Positions 27,727 through 36,520 are shown, counted from the first letter of the stretch. The stretch is DNA of 64,000 bases from Microbacterium azadirachtae (GCF_000956545.1 NZ_JYIT01000086.1:124001-188000), one strand, 5' to 3'. A program made the numbers and translations. Notes: generated by a model from the letters alone, not told the origin.

Positions 27727-28995
27727 TCACGCGCTCTTGCGCTTGCGGGCCAGCACGAGCGTGGGAGGAGCACCCTCATCGACGGCGGCGCGGGTCACGA
27801 CGACCTTCTGCACGTCTTCCGCCGACGGGATCTCGAACATGATCGGTCCGAGCACGTCCTCCAGGATCGCGCGCAGACCGCGGGCGCCCGTCTTCCGCTC
27901 CACAGCAAGGTCGGCGATCGACTGCAGCGCATCGTCTTCGAACTCCAGTTCGACGCCGTCGAGCTGGAACATGCGCTGGTACTGCTTGACCAGGGCGTTG
28001 CGCGGACCGGTGAGGATGTCGATGAGGGCGGCCTGGTCGAGCGGGGTGACCGAGGCGACGACGGGAAGCCGGCCGATGAACTCCGGGATCAGGCCGAACT
28101 TGTGCAGGTCCTCCGGCAGCACCTCGCTGAAGAGGTCCAGATCCTTGCCCTTGTCGTGCAGCGGGGCGCCGAAGCCGACGCCGTGCTTGCCTACGCGCGA
28201 GGAGATGATGTCTTCGAGGCCGGCGAAGGCGCCCGCCACGATGAAGAGCACGTTCGTCGTGTCGATCTGCAGGAATTCCTGGTGCGGGTGCTTGCGTCCG
28301 CCCTGCGGCGGCACCGACGCGACGGTGCCTTCGAGGATCTTCAGCAGCGCCTGCTGCACGCCCTCGCCGGAGACGTCGCGAGTGATCGAGGGGTTCTCCG
28401 CCTTGCGGGCGATCTTGTCGACCTCATCGATGTAGATGATGCCGGTCTCCGCGCGCTTGACGTCGTAGTCGGCGGCCTGGATGAGCTTCAGGAGGATGTT
28501 CTCCACGTCCTCGCCGACGTAGCCCGCCTCAGTGAGCGCCGTCGCATCGGCCACCGCGAACGGCACGTTGAGCCGCTTGGCGAGCGTCTGCGCGAGGTAG
28601 GTCTTGCCGCAGCCGGTGGGCCCGATCATCAGGATGTTGCTCTTGGCGATCTCGATCTCGTCGGCCTTCTGCTCGGCCGGCTGCAGCGTTCCGCGTGCGC
28701 GAACACGCTTGTAGTGGTTGTAGACCGCGACCGAGAGGGCACGCTTGGCCTGGTCCTGCCCCACGACGTACTCCTCGAGGAAGGAGAAGATCTCGCGCGG
28801 CTTCGGCAGGTCGAACTCCGCGACCTCGCCGTTGGCCGACTCGGCCATGCGCTCCTCGATGATCTCGTTGCAGAGCTCGACGCACTCGTCGCAGATGTAG
28901 ACGCCGGGACCCGCGATGAGCTGCTGCACCTGCTTCTGGCTCTTGCCGCAGAACGAGCACTTGAACAGGTCGGCGCTCTCACCGATTCGTGCCAT
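27727..28995 (-). CDS. clpX: ATP-dependent Clp protease ATP-binding subunit ClpX
   Basis: AAA+ unfoldase that feeds tagged or damaged proteins to ClpP. The 422 residues begin with the four-cysteine zinc-binding domain (C13, C16, C35, C38), which binds adaptors and substrates. Walker A GPTGCGKT lies near 124-131, Walker [12 protein letters not shown] follows, and the pore loop is in the [11 protein letters not shown] region. The ClpP-docking IGF-type loop appears as VGFGAPL (GVGFGA). GGAGGA precedes the ATG by six bases. It is separated from clpP1-clpP2 by about 6 kb of unrelated genes, unlike the common clpP-clpX adjacency. Confidence 0.97.
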   Translation of the reverse strand: MARIGESADLFKCSFCGKSQKQVQQLIAGPGVYICDECVELCNEIIEERMAESANGEVAEFDLPKPREIFSFLEEYVVGQDQAKRALSVAVYNHYKRVRARGTLQPAEQKADEIEIAKSNILMIGPTGCGKTYLAQTLAKRLNVPFAVADATALTEAGYVGEDVENILLKLIQAADYDVKRAETGIIYIDEVDKIARKAENPSITRDVSGEGVQQALLKILEGTVASVPPQGGRKHPHQEFLQIDTTNVLFIVAGAFAGLEDIISSRVGKHGVGFGAPLHDKGKDLDLFSEVLPEDLHKFGLIPEFIGRLPVVASVTPLDQAALIDILTGPRNALVKQYQRMFQLDGVELEFEDDALQSIADLAVERKTGARGLRAILEDVLGPIMFEIPSAEDVQKVVVTRAAVDEGAPPTLVLARKRKSA

Positions 28996-29167
28996 GTGCG
29001 TCCTCCTTCGAGACGTGGGCCGCGGTCGCCGCAGCGCGTGCGATCACGACGTGATTCACCGTGCGGCGGAGCCGCGATTCGAGCCTAACCGCTGCACCCG
29101 ACATCGGGCCGTATCGCCACGGATCGCCGCCCTTCCCCGCTTCGCGCCCGGCGAACACGCCGACCCC

Positions 29168-30553
29168 TCAGCTGATGAAGCGGAACCCGCCCCAGCCGTT
29201 GCCGATCTGCTGGTACGAGCCGATCGTCCCCGATCCGGTCCCCCGATAGAGCCAGAGGGTCTGATCGGTTCCGTTGCGGCCGATGATGTCTGCGTTCCCG
29301 TCGCCGTCGTAGTCGCCGGCGCCGGTGATCGTCGAGAAGATGTTCCAGCCCCAGCCGATCTTCCGCGGAGCGGTGAATCCCGTGCTGAGTCCGAAGTAGG
29401 CCCACAGGTCGCCGTTCACGTCACGGGCGATCAGATCGCCCCGTCCGTTGTTGTCGAAGTCGCCTGCGACGAGCGCCGTCATCCCCGACCAGCCGTTGCC
29501 GATCTGGACGCGGCCTCCGAACCAGCCGTTGCCCAGGCCGGGATAGGCGTACAGCGCGGCGTCGGGTCCTCGGGTCACGAGGTCGGGCCGCCCGTCGCCC
29601 GTGAAATCCACCCCGCCCGTGAGCAGACTGTAGGCCGATGTCCATCCCGACCCGACCTGCAGGCCGCTGTAATGACTCGATGCGTCGCCGGAGTAGTAGA
29701 ACAGCCTGCCGTCGGTGCGCGTCTGAAGCAGATCCCCGGCCCCGTCCCCGTTGAAATCGCCGTGCACGATCGCCGAAGTCGTCTCCCACCCGTTGCCGAG
29801 CGTGTTGCCCGTCAACGCGACCGCGCCCGTGGGGCCGTAGCTCAGGTACTCGACCAGGTAGCCGTCGTCGCGCACTCCCAGCAGATCCGACTTCATATCG
29901 CCGTTCAGATCGAAGGGGCCGTTCGGCGCCAGGCCGCCGACCCCACCGCGGTATTCGAAGTGGTTGTGATCGCAGGAATCCTCGAACTGCGTCCATTGCG
30001 CCGGGACGCTGAGGGGGCTGCGGCATTGATACTGCCCGAGCCCTGCGGGGGCGGGCAGCGCGGTGAACATCGAGTTGATCAGCGCAAGGTCCTGCGCCGT
30101 GGCGCCCGTGGAAGGGACGCCGTTGACGCGGGAGATGTCCACCGCGTGGCCGCCTCCCGATCTCCAGTGATAGCTGCTGGTCCCGATCGAGCTGAGTTCC
30201 CCGGTGCAGAACCTGTTCAGCGACGCGACGTAGAGGGAGAACTTCCTGTCGACGATCGTCGTCTTGAGCGCTTGGAGGATCACCGGGTCGATGAGGCAGT
30301 CGCGTACCTGGCCGCCGACGACGTGAGAGAACAGCGCGCCGTTCGCGTACCCGCGGATCTGCGCCATCGGCTCCGGATTCCCGCTCAGCATGCCGCTGTT
30401 GACGATCTGCTGCGCCAGAGTCTGGGACGCGGTCGGAGGGGCCGTCGCCGACGCGGCGCTCCTCGGCACGACGACACTCGTCGCCACGAGGGCGGCAGCA
30501 AGTACCGCGAGCGTGAGCCGCCGCAGGGAGTTCGGGTGCACGAATCGCTTCAC
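29168..30553 (-). CDS. Secreted FG-GAP/VCBS-repeat protein with an M15-like N-terminal domain
   Basis: Exported protein of 461 residues: signal peptide at about 1-36 with a basic start and cleavage near SAASATA. The domain at about 45-200 has paired cysteines (C86, C116, C177, C194) and a possible zinc site: S127-Y-H129, then G135-H-A-V-D139, and DHNHFE at 195-200. This echoes SxHxxGxAxD plus HxH of M15 D,D-carboxypeptidases, with a three-residue insertion. Residues 210-461 hold FG-GAP-like repeats with calcium-type loops (DLNGDMKSD, DFNGDGAGD, DFTGDGRPD, DFDNNGRGD, DYDGDGNAD), expected to fold as part of a beta-propeller. Enzyme activity is inference; substrate unknown. Confidence 0.8.
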   Translation of the reverse strand: MKRFVHPNSLRRLTLAVLAAALVATSVVVPRSAASATAPPTASQTLAQQIVNSGMLSGNPEPMAQIRGYANGALFSHVVGGQVRDCLIDPVILQALKTTIVDRKFSLYVASLNRFCTGELSSIGTSSYHWRSGGGHAVDISRVNGVPSTGATAQDLALINSMFTALPAPAGLGQYQCRSPLSVPAQWTQFEDSCDHNHFEYRGGVGGLAPNGPFDLNGDMKSDLLGVRDDGYLVEYLSYGPTGAVALTGNTLGNGWETTSAIVHGDFNGDGAGDLLQTRTDGRLFYYSGDASSHYSGLQVGSGWTSAYSLLTGGVDFTGDGRPDLVTRGPDAALYAYPGLGNGWFGGRVQIGNGWSGMTALVAGDFDNNGRGDLIARDVNGDLWAYFGLSTGFTAPRKIGWGWNIFSTITGAGDYDGDGNADIIGRNGTDQTLWLYRGTGSGTIGSYQQIGNGWGGFRFIS

Positions 30554-30620
30554 GCGTTCAATATATTGCCTGCGCTCACCACTCTCGAACGCGCACTCGC
30601 GTCCTCGCCGTCACGACGAC

Positions 30621-30653
30621 AGGGCCCGCCCCGCATACAGCGGAGCGGGCCCT
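30621..30653 (-). terminator. Terminator of the SorC-deoC-ALDH operon
   Basis: AGGGCCCGC-C-CCGC (30621-30634) pairs with GCGG-A-GCGGGCCCT (30640-30653) apart from one internal mismatch. It lies 30 bases past the short ALDH gene. Confidence 0.65.
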
Positions 30654-30683
30654 CAGAGCCGCGGAAGCCTCGCGGCGGTTCGC

Positions 30684-31535
30684 TCAGACCATGCTCTTCG
30701 GGTGCCAGACCGTCTTGACCTCGGTGAAGGCCGCGATCCGCTGCGGGGAGGCGACGACCTCACCCGGCGTGAGCACCCGCTTGAGCGTGTCCGCCGCCGT
30801 GATCTGCAGATCGACCCAGTCGATCCCGCCGGCGCCGGACAGATCCAGCGCGTTCACGTCGGCGTGCGCGGCGAGCCACGGCGCGAGCTCCGCCGCAGAG
30901 CCGGTCAGCACGTTGACGACGCCGCCGGGCAGATCACTCGTGGCGAGCACCTCCGCCAGGCTGATCGCCGACAGAGGGTAGGCCTCGCTGGCGACGACGA
31001 CCACCGCGTTCCCGGCGACGAGGGCCGGCGCGACGACCGAGACCAGGCCGAGCAGCGCCGAGTCCTGCGGCGCGATGATCGCGACGACGCCCGTGGGTTC
31101 CGGCGCGGAGATGTTGAAGTAGGCGCCCGCGACCGGGTTCAGGTTGCCCGCGACCTGCGCGTACTTGTCGCACCAGCCCGCGTACCAGACCCACCGGTCG
31201 ATGGCCTCGTCGACCTGTGCGCCCGCGACGGCCGCGGACACGCCCTGCTGCGCCACGATCTCGTCGACGAACTGGGCGCGGCGCCCCTCGAGCACCTCGG
31301 CCACCCGGTACAGCACCTGACCGCGGTTGTACGCGGTGGCCTTGGCCCACCCGCCCTGTGCGCTGCGGGCGGCCTTGACCGCGTCGCGGGCGTCCTTGCG
31401 CGAGGCCTTCGCGGCGTTGGCCAGGAACGCGCCCTTCGGGGTCGTGACCTCGTAGGTGCGGCCGGACTCGCTCCGGGGGAACGCCCCGCCGATCGCGAGC
31501 TTGTAGGTCTTGGGAACGGTCAGTCGCGCGCTCAT
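30684..31535 (-). CDS. Truncated aldehyde dehydrogenase-like protein without catalytic residues
   Basis: 283 residues that align only with the NAD-binding half of aldehyde dehydrogenases: YKLAIGGAFPRSESGRTYEV, then WAKATAYNRGQVLYRVAEVL, GVVAIIAPQDSALLGLVSVV and ALVAGNAVVVVASE. It then stops. The catalytic domain with the nucleophilic Cys and the general-base Glu (ELGG) is absent. The frame is clean, the start overlaps the full-length ALDH stop (ATGA), and a proper terminator follows, so it looks like a maintained gene, not a broken one. Likely a non-catalytic partner of the upstream enzyme, reminiscent of the C-terminal pseudo-ALDH domain of ALDH16 (inference). Confidence 0.8.
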   Translation of the reverse strand: MSARLTVPKTYKLAIGGAFPRSESGRTYEVTTPKGAFLANAAKASRKDARDAVKAARSAQGGWAKATAYNRGQVLYRVAEVLEGRRAQFVDEIVAQQGVSAAVAGAQVDEAIDRWVWYAGWCDKYAQVAGNLNPVAGAYFNISAPEPTGVVAIIAPQDSALLGLVSVVAPALVAGNAVVVVASEAYPLSAISLAEVLATSDLPGGVVNVLTGSAAELAPWLAAHADVNALDLSGAGGIDWVDLQITAADTLKRVLTPGEVVASPQRIAAFTEVKTVWHPKSMV

Positions 31536-33046
31536 GCCGCGCCCCCCTTCTTCGCGGCGACGGCTTCGCCCTTCGCGTCCGTCCGCCCGGCCACGGCGCG
31601 CGGCGCGGCCGATGCCGGACGCAGGTACGCGGCCAGGCCCTGCTTGCCGCCCTCACGGCCGTAGCCCGACTCCTTGTAGCCTCCGAACGGACTCGACGGA
31701 TCGAACCGGTTGAACGTGTTGGCCCACACCACACCGGCGCGCAGCTGGTCGGCGACGGCCAGGATCCGGGATCCCTTGTCGCTCCAGATCCCTGCGGACA
31801 GGCCGTACGGCGTGTTGTTCGCCTTCGCGATCGCCTCGGCGGGGGTGCGGAACGTCAGCACCGACAGGACCGGGCCGAACACCTCCTCGCGCGCGATCCG
31901 GTGCGAGGCCTCGACGCCGGTGAAGATCGTCGGAGCGAACCAGAAGCCCTTGTCCGGGATGACGCAGTCGGCCGTCCAGCGCTCGGCGCCCTCGTCCTCG
32001 CCGACCTGGCTGAGCTCGCGGATGCGGGCCAGCTGCTCGGCGGAGTTGATCGCGCCGATGTCGGTGTTCTTGTCGAGCGGGTCTCCGAGGCGGAGCGTCG
32101 ACAGGCGCTCCTTGAGCCGGTCGATGACCTCGTCATGGATCGACTCCTGCACCAGCAGGCGGCTGCCCGCACAGCACACGTGCCCCTGGTTGAAGAAGAT
32201 GCCGTTGACGATGCCCTCGATCGCCTGGTCGATCGGCGCGTCGTCGAACACGATGTTCGCCGCCTTGCCGCCGAGCTCCAGGGTCAGCGCCTTGCCGGTG
32301 CCCGCGACGGCGCGCGCGATCTCGCGCCCCACCGCGGTGGATCCGGTGAAGGCCACCTTGTCGACGTCGGGATGGCGGACGACCGCCGCGCCGGTCGCGC
32401 CTGCCCCGGTGACGATGTTCACGACACCCGCCGGCAGATCGGCCTGCTGCAGGATCTCCGCGAAGATCAGTGCGGTGAGCGACGTCGTCTCGGCCGGCTT
32501 CAGCACCACCGTGTTGCCTGCCGCGAGAGCCGGGGCGACCTTCCACGCCAGCATCAGCAGCGGGAAGTTCCACGGGATGACCTGACCGGCCACGCCGTGC
32601 GCCTGCGGATTCGGACCCGCACCCGCATAGTCGAGCTTGTCCGCCCAGCCCGCGTAGTAGAAGAACCACGAGGCGACGAGCGGCACGTCGACGTCGCGCG
32701 ACTCCTTGATCGGCTTGCCGTTGTCCAGGCTCTCCGCGACGGCGAGCTCGCGAGCACGCTCCTGTACGAGGCGGGCGATGCGGAAGAGGTACTTCCCGCG
32801 GTCGCGCCCGCTCATCTTCGACCACACCTTGGTGTAGGCGCGGCGCGCGGCGGCGACGGCGAGGTCGACGTCCTCGTCGGAGGCGTGCGCGATCATCGCG
32901 ATGCGCGATTCATCGGCAGGCGAGATGGTCGCGAACGACGCCCCGCGTCCCTCGACGAACTCGCCGTCGATGAAGAGGCCGTATTCGTCCTTCAGTGCGA
33001 GGATGCTCCGCGACTCGGGCGCGGGCGCGTAATCCAGGAATCCCAT
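31532..33046 (-). CDS. Aldehyde dehydrogenase, full length
   Basis: NAD(P)-dependent aldehyde oxidation to the acid. The 504 residues include the cofactor site (VIPWNFPLLMLAWKVAPALA, GNTVVLKPAE, FTGSTAVGREIA), the general base in LELGGKAANIVFDDA and the catalytic cysteine in GHVCCAGSRLL near 290. In this operon the natural substrate would be acetaldehyde released by DeoC, giving acetate or feeding acetyl units (pathway inference). It starts 13 bases after deoC, and its stop overlaps the start of the short ALDH-like gene. The C-terminal tail (about 30 residues, Ala/Lys-rich) is not typical of the family. Confidence 0.92.
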   Translation of the reverse strand: MGFLDYAPAPESRSILALKDEYGLFIDGEFVEGRGASFATISPADESRIAMIAHASDEDVDLAVAAARRAYTKVWSKMSGRDRGKYLFRIARLVQERARELAVAESLDNGKPIKESRDVDVPLVASWFFYYAGWADKLDYAGAGPNPQAHGVAGQVIPWNFPLLMLAWKVAPALAAGNTVVLKPAETTSLTALIFAEILQQADLPAGVVNIVTGAGATGAAVVRHPDVDKVAFTGSTAVGREIARAVAGTGKALTLELGGKAANIVFDDAPIDQAIEGIVNGIFFNQGHVCCAGSRLLVQESIHDEVIDRLKERLSTLRLGDPLDKNTDIGAINSAEQLARIRELSQVGEDEGAERWTADCVIPDKGFWFAPTIFTGVEASHRIAREEVFGPVLSVLTFRTPAEAIAKANNTPYGLSAGIWSDKGSRILAVADQLRAGVVWANTFNRFDPSSPFGGYKESGYGREGGKQGLAAYLRPASAAPRAVAGRTDAKGEAVAAKKGGAA

Positions 33047-33059
33047 GCGTGGTCCTCCG

Positions 33060-34073
33060 TCAGTCGATCGTGACGTAGTCGGGGCCGGAGTAGTGGCCGG
33101 TGGTCAGCTTCTGCCGCTGCAGCAGCACGTCGTTGAGCAGGCTGGAGGCGCCGAACCGGAACAGGTGCGGCTGCAGCCACTCCTCCCCTACGGTCTCGGC
33201 GACGTGCACGAGGTACTTCACCGCGTCCTTCGAGGACCGGATGCCGCCGGCCGGCTTCACGCCGACCTTCGCGCCGGTCAGCCGATGCCAGTCGCGCACG
33301 GCCTCCAGCATGAGGAGGGTGACCGGCAGCGTCGCCGCCGGCGAGACCTTGCCGGTCGACGTCTTGATGAAGTCGCCGCCGGCCAGGATGCCGAGCCACG
33401 ACGCGCGCTTGATGTTGTCGTACGTGTTCAGCTCGCCGGTCTCGAGGATGACCTTGAGCGAGGCGGACGTGCCGTCCTCGCGGCGGCAGGCGTCCTTGAC
33501 CGCGACGATCTGATCGAACACCTGCCCGTAGCGCCCTGCGAGGAAAGCGCCGCGGTCGATCACCATGTCGATCTCGTCGGCGCCCGCCTGCACCGCGTCG
33601 CGGGTGTCCGCGAGCTTGACGGCGAGCGAGGCACGACCGCTCGGGAAGGCGGTCGCGACCGCCGCGACGGAGATGCCGCCGTCATCGGGGTCGCCGTGAC
33701 GGGAGCCCAGCGCCTCGACCGCGTGCGGCACCATGTCGCCGTAGACGCACACCGCCGCGACGGAGGGGCAGCTCGGGTCGGAGGCGTCCGGCAGCTTCGC
33801 CTTGGAGACGAGGGACCGCACCTTGCCCGGTGTGTCCGCGCCCTCGAGCGTGGTGAGGTCGATGAGGCGGATGATCGTGTCCAGCGCCCACGCCTTGGAC
33901 GTGGTCTTGATCGAGCGGGTGCCGAGTCCCGCGGAGCGCTGCTCGAGCCCCACCGCGTCCACACCCGGCAGTCCGTGCAGGAAGCGCCGCAGCGTGAGGT
34001 CGTCGGGGGCGCCGCCGAGCACCTCCAGCGCGGTGCGCCGCGCGAGTTCGGTCGTCGTCACAGTTCCGGTCAC
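33060..34073 (-). CDS. deoC: Deoxyribose-phosphate aldolase
   Basis: Splits 2-deoxyribose 5-phosphate into glyceraldehyde 3-phosphate and acetaldehyde. The 337 residues are longer than the short (about 220-residue) bacterial form and match the long E. coli/actinobacterial form. The Schiff-base lysine is in FIKTSTGKVSP near 236, the second lysine is in GVKPAGGIR near 270, and the acidic relay is in ADEIDMVID. The ATG at 34073 overlaps the regulator stop (ATGA). The chain regulator-deoC-ALDH-ALDH-like forms a compact pathway for deoxynucleoside salvage with acetaldehyde removal. Confidence 0.95.
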   Translation of the reverse strand: MTGTVTTTELARRTALEVLGGAPDDLTLRRFLHGLPGVDAVGLEQRSAGLGTRSIKTTSKAWALDTIIRLIDLTTLEGADTPGKVRSLVSKAKLPDASDPSCPSVAAVCVYGDMVPHAVEALGSRHGDPDDGGISVAAVATAFPSGRASLAVKLADTRDAVQAGADEIDMVIDRGAFLAGRYGQVFDQIVAVKDACRREDGTSASLKVILETGELNTYDNIKRASWLGILAGGDFIKTSTGKVSPAATLPVTLLMLEAVRDWHRLTGAKVGVKPAGGIRSSKDAVKYLVHVAETVGEEWLQPHLFRFGASSLLNDVLLQRQKLTTGHYSGPDYVTID

Positions 34074-35026
34074 TTGTCCAGCTCCAGGAGAGTCAGGGCG
34101 GTCGCCTCATCGGTGACCACCATCGTGCACAGTTTCGAGGCCACGACGGTCCGGGCGATGTCGTGCTTCGCCTCTCCCGCCGTGACGAAGACGGCGGTGC
34201 GCGCGTCGCGCAGCCGTTCGAGGCTCAGTCCCACCGTCCGGGCGTCGAGTTCGGGATCGACGATGTTGCCGTCCGCGTCGATGTAGCGACCGAGGACGTC
34301 TCCGACCGCGCCGCGACGGGCCAGCTCGTCGATGTCCTGAACCGTCAGGTATCCGTTCTCGACGTGCGCGGATCCGGCGTCGCAGACCCCCGCCGTGAAC
34401 AGGTACGCGTCGGCCTGCGCGGCCTGCTCGAGCACGCCGGCGACAGTGCGGTCGCGCTCGATGGCCTGCTTCGTCTCGAGCCGCTCCAGGATCGCGGGGC
34501 TGGGCAGCAGGGCGACCTGGCCGGCGGCGCGCTGCGCGATCGTCGCGGCGAGGGAGGCCGCGCCGCCGGGGCGCCGGTTGACACTCACGCCGCCGTTCAT
34601 CTGCACGACGGTCACGCTGCGCGCCCATCCGTCGGCCATGCGGTCGGCGACCGCGGTGAGAGTGCGCCCCCAGCTCACGGCGAGCGTCTTCGGGACGGGA
34701 CGGAGGGCGGCGAGGTGGTCGGCCGCCCCCTGGGCGACCCGTCCCAGGGTCTCCGTGTCGCTGGGGCCGTTCGGCACCACCACGGCGTCGGCGAGGCCGA
34801 AGCGCTCGCGCAGATCCCGCTCGATGCCCAGCTTGCGGGCGCGCGGGTGGACGATCTCGATGCGGACGATGCCGTCCGCGCGCGCCTGCTGCAGGAGGCG
34901 CCCGACCTTCCAGCGCGAGATGCCCAGGAGACCGCCGATCTCGTCCTGCGTCTTGTCCTCGTCGTAGTAGAGCTCCGCGACACGGACGGCGAGCAGTTCG
35001 TCGTCGTCGATGGCGATACGGGGCAT
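34070..35026 (-). CDS. SorC/DeoR-type sugar-phosphate-responsive regulator
   Basis: 318 residues from the ATG at 35026. The N-terminal HTH reads VAELYYDEDKTQDEIGGLLG, then ISRWKVGRLLQQARADGIV. From about 60 onward it is the SorC-type effector domain (NAGB/CoA-transferase-like fold) seen in Bacillus DeoR, with AVSWGRTLTAVADRM and ARTVVASKLCTMVVTDEATA. It leads the operon with deoC, so deoxyribose 5-phosphate is the expected ligand (family knowledge of DeoR; inference here). A -10 box six bases upstream suggests leaderless translation. The 16-bp palindrome at 35067-35082 is the likely operator. Confidence 0.88.
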   Translation of the reverse strand: MPRIAIDDDELLAVRVAELYYDEDKTQDEIGGLLGISRWKVGRLLQQARADGIVRIEIVHPRARKLGIERDLRERFGLADAVVVPNGPSDTETLGRVAQGAADHLAALRPVPKTLAVSWGRTLTAVADRMADGWARSVTVVQMNGGVSVNRRPGGAASLAATIAQRAAGQVALLPSPAILERLETKQAIERDRTVAGVLEQAAQADAYLFTAGVCDAGSAHVENGYLTVQDIDELARRGAVGDVLGRYIDADGNIVDPELDARTVGLSLERLRDARTAVFVTAGEAKHDIARTVVASKLCTMVVTDEATALTLLELDK

Positions 35027-35032
35027 GCTCCG

Positions 35033-35038
35033 AGGGTA
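35033..35038 (-). promoter_or_regulatory. Probable -10 box of the SorC-deoC operon
   Basis: TACCCT on the minus strand ends six bases before the ATG at 35026, the leaderless geometry seen repeatedly in the window. No Shine-Dalgarno at usable distance. Confidence 0.45.
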
Positions 35039-35066
35039 CCGCGTGACCACACGCACGCGCACGGAT

Positions 35067-35082
35067 CTGCTCATATGAGCAG
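35067..35082. promoter_or_regulatory. 16-bp perfect palindrome, likely SorC operator
   Basis: CTGCTCATATGAGCAG is a perfect palindrome centred about 29 bases upstream of the SorC -10 box, in the -35/-45 region. It is AT-rich at its centre and stands out from its GC-rich surroundings. Confidence 0.65.
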
Positions 35083-35115
35083 GTGGCGACGCTCACTCGC
35101 GCAACCGGAGCGCGA

Positions 35116-35160
35116 ACGCCGCAGGGCGGCCCGGAATCGATCCGGGCCGCCCTGCGGCGT
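35116..35160 (-). terminator. Very stable terminator after clpP2
   Basis: A 20-bp perfect stem: 35116-35135 with 35141-35160, loop ATCGA. It lies 12 bases past the clpP2 stop and closes the clpP1-clpP2 unit. Confidence 0.8.
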
Positions 35161-35172
35161 GGTTTCAGCGGG

Positions 35173-35823
35173 TCAGCTCAGCGCCTGGCGCTTGCGGCTG
35201 GACAGCACCTGGTCGACGATGCCGTAGTCCTTGGCCTCCTCGGCCGAGAGGATCTTGTCGCGATCGATGTCACGGTTGACCTGCTCGACCGGCTTGCCGG
35301 TGTGCTTGGCCATCGTCTCCTCGAGCCAGGTGCGCATCCGGAGGATCTCCGCCGCCTGGATCTCGATGTCCGACGCCTGGCCGTGCCCCGCCTCGCCCAT
35401 CGCGGGCTGGTGCATCAGCACGCGGGCGTTGGGCAGCGCGAGACGCTTGCCGGGGGCGCCCGCCGCGAGCAGCACCGAGGCGGCCGATGCGGCCTGCCCC
35501 AGCACGACCGTCTGGATCTGCGGCGCGACGTACTGCATCGTGTCGTAGATCGCGGTCATCGCGGTGAAGGATCCACCGGGCGAATTGATGTACATCGTGA
35601 TGTCGCGCTCGGAGTCCTGGCTCTCCAGGACGAGGAGCTGCGCCATCACGTCGTCGGCGGACGCGTCGTCCACCTGCACGCCGAGGAAGATCACTCGATC
35701 CTCGAACAGCTTGTTGTACGGGTCCTGGCGCTTGAAGCCGTAAGCGGTGCGCTCCTCGAACTGAGGAAGGACGTAGCGGCTCGAGGGCAGGGTGCCGGCG
35801 GAGCGGAACGTGGGTGTGTACAT
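35173..35823 (-). CDS. clpP2: ATP-dependent Clp protease proteolytic subunit ClpP2
   Basis: Serine peptidase ring subunit that works as a hetero-tetradecamer with ClpP1 in actinobacteria. The 216 residues include the nucleophile in GQAASAASVLLAAG near 111 and the histidine in VLMHQPAMGEAG; the Asp lies in RDIDRDKILSAEEA. The N-terminal MYTPTFRSAGTLPSSRYVLP followed by QFEERTAYG is typical of ClpP2. It starts 17 bases after clpP1 and ends at a 20-bp stem terminator. Confidence 0.96.
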   Translation of the reverse strand: MYTPTFRSAGTLPSSRYVLPQFEERTAYGFKRQDPYNKLFEDRVIFLGVQVDDASADDVMAQLLVLESQDSERDITMYINSPGGSFTAMTAIYDTMQYVAPQIQTVVLGQAASAASVLLAAGAPGKRLALPNARVLMHQPAMGEAGHGQASDIEIQAAEILRMRTWLEETMAKHTGKPVEQVNRDIDRDKILSAEEAKDYGIVDQVLSSRKRQALS

Positions 35824-35840
35824 GGGTGTCCTCTCCAGCC

Positions 35841-36440
35841 TTACTTGTCCGAGCCGTCGGCGCCGGTGCCGCCACCGCCGTGCACGTCACTGGCGTGCTC
35901 GCGCATGTGGTCGACGAAGCCGTACTCGAGGGCCTCCTGCGCCGAGAACCAGCGGTCCCGGTCGCCGTCGGCGTTGATCTGCTCGACGGTCTTGCCCGTC
36001 TGCGAGGCGGTGATCTCGGCGAGACGCTTCTTCATGTCGAGGATGAGCTGCGCCTGCGTCTGGATGTCGCTCGCAGTGCCGCCGAATCCGCCGTGCGGCT
36101 GGTGGAGCAGCACGCGGGCGTTCGGGGTGATGTAGCGCTTGCCCTTGGTGCCGCTGGTCAGCAGCAGCTGGCCCATCGAGGCGGCCATTCCGATGCCCAC
36201 CGTGACGATGTCGTTCGGAACGAACTGCATCGTGTCGTAGATCGCCATGCCTGCGGTGATGGAGCCGCCGGGCGAGTTGATGTAGAGGTAGATGTCCTTC
36301 TCAGGGTCCTCGGCGGCGAGAAGGAGGATCTTCGCACAGATCTCGTTGGCGTTCTCGTCCCGCACCTCGGATCCCAGCCAGATGATGCGATCCTTGAGCA
36401 GCCTGTCGAAGACGCTCGTCGCGACCAGGGGTTCAGCCAT
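35841..36440 (-). CDS. clpP1: ATP-dependent Clp protease proteolytic subunit ClpP1
   Basis: Partner ring of ClpP2. The 199 residues start at the ATG at 36440 ([20 protein letters not shown]); the in-frame extension upstream lacks family character. The nucleophile serine is in [11 protein letters not shown] and the histidine in [23 protein letters not shown] supplies the Asp region. The C-terminal tail is Gly/Ser/Asp-rich. It is 80 bp downstream of a TPR gene and directly before clpP2. Actinobacterial ClpP1P2 is usually essential and needs both subunits for activity (family knowledge). Confidence 0.96.
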   Translation of the reverse strand: MAEPLVATSVFDRLLKDRIIWLGSEVRDENANEICAKILLLAAEDPEKDIYLYINSPGGSITAGMAIYDTMQFVPNDIVTVGIGMAASMGQLLLTSGTKGKRYITPNARVLLHQPHGGFGGTASDIQTQAQLILDMKKRLAEITASQTGKTVEQINADGDRDRWFSAQEALEYGFVDHMREHASDVHGGGGTGADGSDK

Positions 36441-36520
36441 TTCCGCTCCTGTTTCCGTGTTCGGTGATTCGAATCTACCGGCGACAACGCGCACGCCCGG
36501 CCGTGTTCGCCGTCGGCATA

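Noticed and set aside
30684-31535. Short ALDH as a frameshifted or degraded pseudogene
   Set aside because: Clean frame, proper start overlap with its neighbour and a terminator right after the stop; no catalytic-domain remnant in any frame downstream.
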